Source of the DNA: Tritrichomonas musculus
Lineage: Eukaryota > Parabasalia > Tritrichomonadida > Tritrichomonadidae
NCBI GenBank assembly: GCA_039105265.1
Contig: JAPFFF010000040.1
Location: 558,001 to 622,000, forward strand
DNA length: 64,000 nt
Reading direction: 5' to 3'
Within the stretch, counting starts at the first letter, position 1. Each line of letters starts with the position of its first letter. Shown here piece by piece: positions 58,546 to 64,000 of this stretch. The translations under genes were made by a program, and so were the position numbers. The notes below the pieces were generated by a model. It saw only the letters and a list, made by a program, of their open reading frames with translations. It was not told the DNA's origin and did no database searches.

Positions 58546-58950
58546 ATGAAGAGAGTTCCTCAAGTTGTATTTCAAAATTTAATAGAGGACAAGAAAGATA
58601 AACTCAAAAAATCAATGAGTGAATTCTATGATGCTATGAATCGTTTGGCTGAAGCAAAAGTAAAAGAGAAAGATATTTCTTTTTGTCAACGGTATAATGG
58701 TGAAGATTTACGCAACTTATATATTCTCAAAAGAGATATCGAAGATATACAAATTGATTCAATTATTGAAGATCATGAAAAAATAAAAACTGAACTTGAG
58801 ACAGAAGAGAAATCAGCATGGAAAGAATATCAAGATAGTTTTGATCAATACAAAGTTCAAAAAAGAGCTTTAATAGCTGAAATAAGTTCTTTTCAAAAAT
58901 TTCTAATGGATGATGATGAGTCCATCCATGATTCAATATTAAACATTTGA
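58546..58950 (+). CDS. Polinton coiled-coil protein, 134 aa
   Basis: The ATG at 58546 (M-K-R-V-P-Q) is preferred to the one at 58516, which lies in the promoter. Almost wholly helical with Lys/Glu-rich coiled coil. Family unknown. Confidence 0.6.
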   Translation: MKRVPQVVFQNLIEDKKDKLKKSMSEFYDAMNRLAEAKVKEKDISFCQRYNGEDLRNLYILKRDIEDIQIDSIIEDHEKIKTELETEEKSAWKEYQDSFDQYKVQKRALIAEISSFQKFLMDDDESIHDSILNI

Positions 58951-58989
58951 ATTTAATTTATCTTTTTATTTTTTTATCCTCTTACAAAA

Positions 58990-59697
58990 ATGATAGTAGA
59001 GCCAATAAATGAAAATTATGAATGGTTACAATATAATGAACATTTACGAATTATACGTTCAAAGAAAGATAATATGTTTCAAGCAAATAGTATAATTAGT
59101 GCTTGTCAATCAACAAAGAAAATTAAGCATTGGAATGAAAATAAACAAACAAAGGAGTTATTTCAATTTATTTCTGAGTCAGTCGGAATTCCGCCCGACC
59201 AAAAGTTATTAGAAAATCGACCAAATTTACCGAATAATTTGAAAGGAATTTATATTCATAAATTATTAGTAAATCATATAGCAATTTGGGCTTCACCTAC
59301 TTATTCATTCTTTGTTCTAAAATTATTAGATGAGTATTTTGAAAAACAAAGACTTGAACAAAAACCAAGATTAGTACCTAAAAATAGAGAATATGATTAT
59401 AAATTCTTAATTTGGTTAGAAGAATTAAAAGATAATCCAGAAAAAGTTAAATTACATTTAGTCAAACGTCATAAAGATTATTATCGTGATATCAAACCAA
59501 AAGAAAAAAATCAATGGTATTTCAAAGATAATATGCCAATAGCTATGACACCAAATAGAGATATAAAAGATATTATTCGTAAGAATTTTGGTACAAATGA
59601 TGTTTCAATTTATAGTTCTATCATTACTGCTTCAAAAACATGTTTAGATAAATTAAAGAGGTTAATAGATGAATATATTAGTCATTATCAGGAATGA
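58990..59697 (+). CDS. Polinton KilA-N domain protein, 235 aa
   Basis: DNA-binding domain common in large DNA viruses, phages and Mavericks. Landmarks: an N-terminal beta part (N-E-H-L-R-I-I-R-S-K-K-D-N-M-F-Q-A-N-S-I-I), K-H-W-N-E-N-K-Q-T-K-E-L-F at about 46-58, and the signature G-I-Y-I-H-K-L-L-V-N-H-I-A-I-W-A-S-P-T-Y-S (84-104) ending L-L-D-E-Y-F. The C-terminal half is basic and helical. Probably a regulator of element genes or of replication. Confidence 0.88.
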   Translation: MIVEPINENYEWLQYNEHLRIIRSKKDNMFQANSIISACQSTKKIKHWNENKQTKELFQFISESVGIPPDQKLLENRPNLPNNLKGIYIHKLLVNHIAIWASPTYSFFVLKLLDEYFEKQRLEQKPRLVPKNREYDYKFLIWLEELKDNPEKVKLHLVKRHKDYYRDIKPKEKNQWYFKDNMPIAMTPNRDIKDIIRKNFGTNDVSIYSSIITASKTCLDKLKRLIDEYISHYQE

Positions 59698-59732
59698 GAT
59701 AAAAAACGGTTTTGACACTTCATTATTTTTAA
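59698..59732 (+). promoter_or_regulatory. Class 1 promoter copy
   Basis: CGGTTTTGACA (59707-59717) then CTTCATTATTTTTAA before the ATG at 59733. Confidence 0.7.
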
Positions 59733-59993
59733 ATGAGTGAACCTGACTTTTTCGAAGAGAAGAAAAAGATTGATGATCAAACAAGAGATTTTCTATCGAA
59801 TGTTCGAAATGATTTGAATATAACGAAAGTTCTCATGCAAAAAATAAATTCTCAACTTGATGAATTAACTTCAAGATTGGAACGTTTAGAAAGTTCTGTC
59901 CGAAGAATTGATCGAAAAGTTGCTGAACATAAAGCTCAAATTGAACAATTAGTGAAAGATGTTTTCATTCTTCAATTAACTCGACCTAAATAA
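59733..59993 (+). CDS. Polinton coiled-coil protein, 86 aa
   Basis: ATG start. Regular leucine-type heptads from about 20 to 80 (L-D-E-L-T-S-R-L-E-R-L-E-S-S-V-R-R-I-D-R-K-V); probably a trimeric or dimeric coiled coil. Family unknown. Confidence 0.65.
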   Translation: MSEPDFFEEKKKIDDQTRDFLSNVRNDLNITKVLMQKINSQLDELTSRLERLESSVRRIDRKVAEHKAQIEQLVKDVFILQLTRPK

Positions 59994-60055
59994 ACATTTT
60001 CTTTTTAATTAACGGTTTTGACAGACCATTATTTTTATTGTAAAAGAAAGTTAAC
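59994..60055 (+). promoter_or_regulatory. Class 1 promoter copy before the polymerase gene
   Basis: CGGTTTTGACA (60013-60023) then GACCATTATTTTTATTG; 32 bases to the ATG. Confidence 0.7.
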
Positions 60056-63000
60056 ATGACAACAACTATTAGAGCGAATCCTAACAGATTAATGGAGATT
60101 TATAATCTCTTAACGAATGGTAAAGAAACGTTTAAAGAATTCTCTAAAAAGAATGGGGATCGAAGTAAAGAAATATTAAATGAGTATATTATACAAAAAG
60201 TTAAAGAAAATGGTTACGATGGAAAATTGAATGGGGATTCAATATTTTGGTTCGTTAAAGGTTTAACTCATTCAAATCTCCCTCAATATTTAAATCAACC
60301 CCCAGAACCAAAAGTCGAGCCAGCACCAGAAAAAGTGATAACCGAACCCCCACCTAGTGCGAATGTCAGTGAGCCCAAAACAAAACCAGAGCCAGAAAAA
60401 TCAAATTTACGTGAAATCATAGAAAAAGCTCCGCCAAATGTACCTTTGAGAAAATTAGTTCCACCGCATCCAGAGCCAAAATCAAATGAATATGAACCAA
60501 AAAGAACAACTGATCCTTATTTCTTAAATATTCAGAATTCAATTAGACCTCATTCAAAAGATGATTCATTTATTCAATTCATGAAAATTAATAATGAAAA
60601 TGATCAAGATAGAATTGTTGATGGTTATATAAAAATGTTAAATGATTCACCAACTGATTGGAGAATTAATTTTGAACAATTAAATGATTATGGTCGAAAG
60701 AAATTATTTCCATTCTTAAGAAAGAAATTTGAAAATGAAATAGGTGAATTAGCTGCAACAGAAAAATATAAATTATCTTATTCAGTTGGAGGTCAATGGC
60801 ATTCTGTACCTTTAAATGGAAAAACTTATGAAGAATTATTAAAGAATTTAACAGAAGAGAATTTCATTTATCAAATTGAAAAGAATCCAGGTTGGGAATA
60901 TGATTTAGAAGGTCAAAGATTGCCTGAATTTTCATTATTTTCTCAAATCAAATTTAGTATATTAAAACATCCAAAACATAAAAATACAGTCGATGGAGGA
61001 TTCTTTAAATATTTATTAAAACCTGGTTGTCCAAAAGTATTAATTGATTACCTCGTTCGATTACAAATATTTGATAGTTTAATTAATGAAAAGACAAAGA
61101 AAATAAAAGAAGAATTAAATGATTGTTGTTTCATTTATGCTTTACAACAAACTGGAAATTATTCAGAATCATTATTAAATCAAATTAGATTAAGGATTCA
61201 AAATAGATATTTATCACAAAGTAGTATTAATCATTTATGTGAAGAATTTAATATTCATCTTAATTTAACTTATATTGATGATAATTCTGTTGCTCAAAAA
61301 CAATCTGTACGTTCAATGGATAAAGGTAAAAGAAAAACATATATGGGTATACAAAAAGCTGAACCAGAACGAACTCATAAATTCAATGTATATCAAAAAC
61401 ATTATTTCATCGAAGAAAAGACTCCATTTACATATTATTATATCAAAAATATTGAAAAGTTAGATGAAGACAAATATAATAAAGATTGGATTACAGATCA
61501 TTGGACAAAAGGTAGATCATTTATAACTTCTTCAAACTTGATTAGAGAATTATTTAAGAAAAATTATTTCATTCCAATTAATTATTCACAAGAACATTTA
61601 TTACATTCAATATTTTATAATGAAATTGATCAAGATATTTCAAATACTACATTAGAATATAAAGATGAATATTGTTGTAAATTAATTGAACCAAAAACAA
61701 AAATAATCAAACAAGTAGAAACTTCTTATTGGTTTTGTGATTTTGAATCTGATACAAGTTCAAAAATTCATATTCCATTCTTATGTTGTTTACATTCATT
61801 AGATGGGAAAATTAAGAAAGAATTCTTAGGTGAAAAATGTAATATAAATCTATTGAAATATTTACCTACTGATTCAATTTGTTATTTTCATAATTTGGCT
61901 TATGATATTAGAATGATTTTACAAAACAATAATCAAAATATAAAAATATTATCATCAATTATTAAAGGAAATCAATGTTTTAATATGACTTTGAAATTTG
62001 AGAACAAAAAGATAACATTTAAAGATAGTTATCCAATTTTCTCTTGCAAGCTATCTAATCTACCATTAATGTTTAATATTCCTTGTGAAAAAGAAATTTT
62101 CCCATACAAATATTATACATTTGAAAGATTAAGAACAAATAAAGGTCAAATTAATGAAGCAGGTAAAGAAGAAGATAAAACATGGACTGAACAAGATTAT
62201 CAATTATTTCGTTCAAATATTAACAAAATTAAGGGATGCCGTTTAAGTAATAATGAATTTGATATGTGGAAATATGCATTATTTTATTGTCATCAAGATG
62301 TTCGAATATTAAGAGAAAGTTTTGTTAAATTTAGACAAGGTTTCATTCAAGATTTCAAAATCGATCCATTCAAATATATTTCAATTTCTTCTTTAGCTAA
62401 TGATGTATTTAATCATAAAGTTTATTATGGTCATGATTTATATTCAGTAGGTGGAATTGTTAGGAAATTTTGTTCATATGCTGTTTATGGAGGTAGATGT
62501 ATGACTGCTTATAACAAAAAGTGGCATATCACTGAAAAATTAGCAGATTTTGACGCAGTTAGTTTATATCCTTCAGCAATTCATAGATTATATACCGTTC
62601 AAGGAAAACCAGTAGTAATATCCAAAACAGAATTAAATTATGAATTTTTATCAAAACAAGGTGCATATATAGTAGAAATTTTAGTTACTGGAATTCATAA
62701 ACATTATCCATTTCCATTAATCGTTAAGAAAACAAAAGATGGTAACCTTAATGATGATAAATTCGATAAACCTTTCAAAATGATTGTCGATAATATTTAT
62801 TTAGAAGATCTCATTGAATTTCAAAAAATAGATTTCGAATTAATTAGAGGTTATTATTGGCCTGGAAAAAGAGAATATCATATCCAAAAAGAAATTCAAA
62901 AAATATTTGAGAAAAGATTAGAATATAAAAGTCAAGACAATCCTTTACAAAATTTATATAAATTAATTATGAATAGTTGTTATGGTAAAACTATTGAAAG

Positions 63001-63721
63001 ACCTATTGAAAAAGATTTTAAATACATTAATGATCAAGATACTTTAGATAATTATTGGATCAAAAATTATAACAAAATTGTTGAAGATATTGAATTACAA
63101 AATAATATGCATGCTGTTCGAATATTGAGACCAATTGATAAACATTTTAATTTTTCATTATTAGGTATTCATGTATTAAGTATGTCAAAAAGAATCATGA
63201 ATGAAGTGATGTGTCTTGCATTTGATATTGGTTGCCATATTTATTATCAGGATACTGATTCAATGCATATTGAAATAAATGATTTACCAAAATTACAAAA
63301 AGCTTATAAAGAAAAATATAATCGAGAACTCATAGGTAAATATTTAGGTCAATTCCATTCAGATTTTCCAACTATAAATGGTCACAAAGAAATGCCAGAA
63401 TCAATTGAATCATACTTTTTGATGAAAAAGATGTATATTGATAAGTTACAAGATTCTACAGGTGAAATTGATTATATGACTCGTGGGAAAGGATTAACTG
63501 AACAATCTATTAAATATGCTTATAAGAATGAATTTGATAATGATCCAATGAAATTATATAAATATTTATACGAAGGGAATCAACAAACATTTGATCTTAC
63601 AAAAGGTCAACCATGTTTCCAAATGAATAAAAATATGACTGTATCAACCTTAAATGAATTCAAAAGAAGAATATCAACACCATATAAAGAAGGAAAGAGA
63701 GAAAAATATTTTGAATACTAG
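60056..63721 (+). CDS. Polinton protein-primed family B DNA polymerase, 1221 aa
   Basis: Replicates the element. The N-terminal ~330 residues hold a Pro/Glu-rich linker (P-P-P-S, E-P-K repeats, about 85-150). A region near 360 (D-C-C-F-I-Y-A-L) faintly recalls a cysteine-protease nook; weak. The 3'-5' exonuclease shows Exo I D-F-E-S at about 560-563, Exo II F-H-N-L-A-Y-D near 611-617 and Exo III Y-C-H-Q-D-V-R-I-L near 743-751. Polymerase motifs: A D-F-D-A-V-S-L-Y-P-S-A at about 831-841, B K-L-I-M-N-S-C-Y-G at about 968-976, and C Y-Q-D-T-D-S at about 1064-1069. The terminal protein that primes it has not been identified. ATG start after a class 1 promoter. Confidence 0.93.
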   Translation: MTTTIRANPNRLMEIYNLLTNGKETFKEFSKKNGDRSKEILNEYIIQKVKENGYDGKLNGDSIFWFVKGLTHSNLPQYLNQPPEPKVEPAPEKVITEPPPSANVSEPKTKPEPEKSNLREIIEKAPPNVPLRKLVPPHPEPKSNEYEPKRTTDPYFLNIQNSIRPHSKDDSFIQFMKINNENDQDRIVDGYIKMLNDSPTDWRINFEQLNDYGRKKLFPFLRKKFENEIGELAATEKYKLSYSVGGQWHSVPLNGKTYEELLKNLTEENFIYQIEKNPGWEYDLEGQRLPEFSLFSQIKFSILKHPKHKNTVDGGFFKYLLKPGCPKVLIDYLVRLQIFDSLINEKTKKIKEELNDCCFIYALQQTGNYSESLLNQIRLRIQNRYLSQSSINHLCEEFNIHLNLTYIDDNSVAQKQSVRSMDKGKRKTYMGIQKAEPERTHKFNVYQKHYFIEEKTPFTYYYIKNIEKLDEDKYNKDWITDHWTKGRSFITSSNLIRELFKKNYFIPINYSQEHLLHSIFYNEIDQDISNTTLEYKDEYCCKLIEPKTKIIKQVETSYWFCDFESDTSSKIHIPFLCCLHSLDGKIKKEFLGEKCNINLLKYLPTDSICYFHNLAYDIRMILQNNNQNIKILSSIIKGNQCFNMTLKFENKKITFKDSYPIFSCKLSNLPLMFNIPCEKEIFPYKYYTFERLRTNKGQINEAGKEEDKTWTEQDYQLFRSNINKIKGCRLSNNEFDMWKYALFYCHQDVRILRESFVKFRQGFIQDFKIDPFKYISISSLANDVFNHKVYYGHDLYSVGGIVRKFCSYAVYGGRCMTAYNKKWHITEKLADFDAVSLYPSAIHRLYTVQGKPVVISKTELNYEFLSKQGAYIVEILVTGIHKHYPFPLIVKKTKDGNLNDDKFDKPFKMIVDNIYLEDLIEFQKIDFELIRGYYWPGKREYHIQKEIQKIFEKRLEYKSQDNPLQNLYKLIMNSCYGKTIERPIEKDFKYINDQDTLDNYWIKNYNKIVEDIELQNNMHAVRILRPIDKHFNFSLLGIHVLSMSKRIMNEVMCLAFDIGCHIYYQDTDSMHIEINDLPKLQKAYKEKYNRELIGKYLGQFHSDFPTINGHKEMPESIESYFLMKKMYIDKLQDSTGEIDYMTRGKGLTEQSIKYAYKNEFDNDPMKLYKYLYEGNQQTFDLTKGQPCFQMNKNMTVSTLNEFKRRISTPYKEGKREKYFEY

Positions 63722-63751
63722 ATTGGCGGTTTTGACAGACCATTTTTATAA
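63722..63751 (+). promoter_or_regulatory. Class 1 promoter copy
   Basis: CGGTTTTGACA (63727-63737) then GACCATTTTTATAA before the ATG at 63752. Confidence 0.7.
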
Positions 63752-63946
63752 ATGTCAAGAAGAGCAACCACTCAACCATTAATGTCATTTTCTGAGAGTT
63801 CAAGAAATGACGAAGATTCTGAATACTGTCAGGATTGCTGCTGCTGTAAACACCCACCACCCAATTGCTGTTTGTGGACTCTTGTTATTCTCTTCGTGAT
63901 GAACATCATTTTCACTTTTATTTATTTCTTACTTGCAATTGCATGA
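63752..63946 (+). CDS. Polinton small Cys-rich membrane protein, 64 aa
   Basis: ATG start after the class 1 promoter. A short Ser/Arg leader is followed by a Cys cluster (C-Q-D-C-C-C-C-K-H-P-P-P-N-C-C) and a C-terminal membrane segment (L-V-I-L-F-V-M-N-I-I-F-T-F-I-Y-F-L-L). A tail-anchored or virion-membrane protein is possible. Confidence 0.65.
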   Translation: MSRRATTQPLMSFSESSRNDEDSEYCQDCCCCKHPPPNCCLWTLVILFVMNIIFTFIYFLLAIA

Positions 63947-64000
63947 TTTAATTAAACAATAAGCTTTTTTAATTTTTTTAATTTTTTATTTTGTCTCAAA
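63947..64000. other. Window edge inside the Polinton
   Basis: AT-rich; no terminal repeat seen. The element continues beyond the window. Confidence 0.5.

Larger units (their letters stand above)
47090..64000. mobile_element. Maverick/Polinton element, partial (right end beyond window)
   Basis: Family call: an integrase of retroviral type, protein-primed family B DNA polymerase and superfamily 3 helicase together, plus a KilA-N protein and many small genes in about 16.9 kb. Left end somewhere in 46.95-47.34 kb; no right end is visible. It looks young and almost whole over the part present, with perhaps two broken frames and no internal insertions. Genes lie on both strands, often head to head. 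Recognised parts are listed singly. Capsid, packaging ATPase and maturation protease were not recognised here. Confidence 0.92.

Overview
The window is AT-rich (roughly three quarters A+T), intron-poor nuclear DNA from a protist, most likely a parabasalid of the Tritrichomonas/Trichomonas group. No database was searched; the call rests on the gene content. The host genes belong to families that are greatly expanded in trichomonads: DUF3447/ankyrin proteins with an N-terminal BTB-like region, BspA-type LRR_5 proteins, TKL-like kinases and pseudokinases, kinase-Sel1 fusions, BTB-F5/8C proteins and beta-helix surface proteins with one C-terminal membrane anchor. No introns are evident. Many genes have an initiator-like TCATTTTT or TCATAAAA a few to about 60 bases before the ATG, resembling the trichomonad Inr (TCA+1YW). 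Two intron-free tRNA genes (His-GTG and Arg-TCG) have discriminator A and are followed by T6 pol III terminators.

Layout. 0.7-6.6 kb: a GT77-like glycosyltransferase, two or three unrecognised small genes, tRNA-His, a small C2-domain protein, a 510-bp hAT-type MITE and an acidic low-complexity protein. 6.6-10.7 kb: gene-poor, with hairpins, GC-rich gene relics and a scrap resembling Hsp70. 10.7-14.8 kb: a kinase cluster (one pseudokinase, two decayed kinase copies), tRNA-Arg and an unknown gene. 14.9-24.8 kb: two large ankyrin/DUF3447 genes separated by two DNA-transposon-like elements; the second gene carries a 24-bp coding minisatellite with a 120-bp higher-order period. 24.8-27.7 kb: a nest of inverted-repeat elements, a non-coding minisatellite and a broken gene. 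27.8-34.8 kb: two BspA-type LRR proteins, a coiled-coil protein, an unknown protein and a BTB-like/phage tail-collar fusion. 35.1-41.3 kb: a beta-helix membrane protein, a decayed kinase-Sel1 gene that has lost its catalytic core, and a decayed BTB-F5/8C gene. 41.6-44.0 kb: a polytopic membrane protein. 44-47.3 kb: repeats, gene and transposase relics, and GC-rich islands.

From about 47.1 kb to the right edge lies a Maverick/Polinton element, at least 16.5 kb long, whose right end is outside the window. Its recognisable parts are a retroviral-type integrase, a superfamily 3 helicase, a KilA-N protein, protein-primed family B DNA polymerase, an exported protein with a Ser/Pro stalk, two small membrane proteins and many small coiled-coil proteins. 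It looks young and nearly whole over the part seen, with perhaps two broken frames. Packaging ATPase, maturation protease and capsid genes were not recognised; they may lie beyond the right edge. Many of its genes are paired head to head across gaps of 40-130 bp and share a few short promoter cassettes, so the element seems to carry its own promoter code built on a host-like initiator.

The most unusual host gene is the BTB-like/phage tail-collar fusion at 34.0 kb, a likely lateral acquisition. Several host frames break at homopolymer runs, so some apparent pseudogenes may be sequencing errors.
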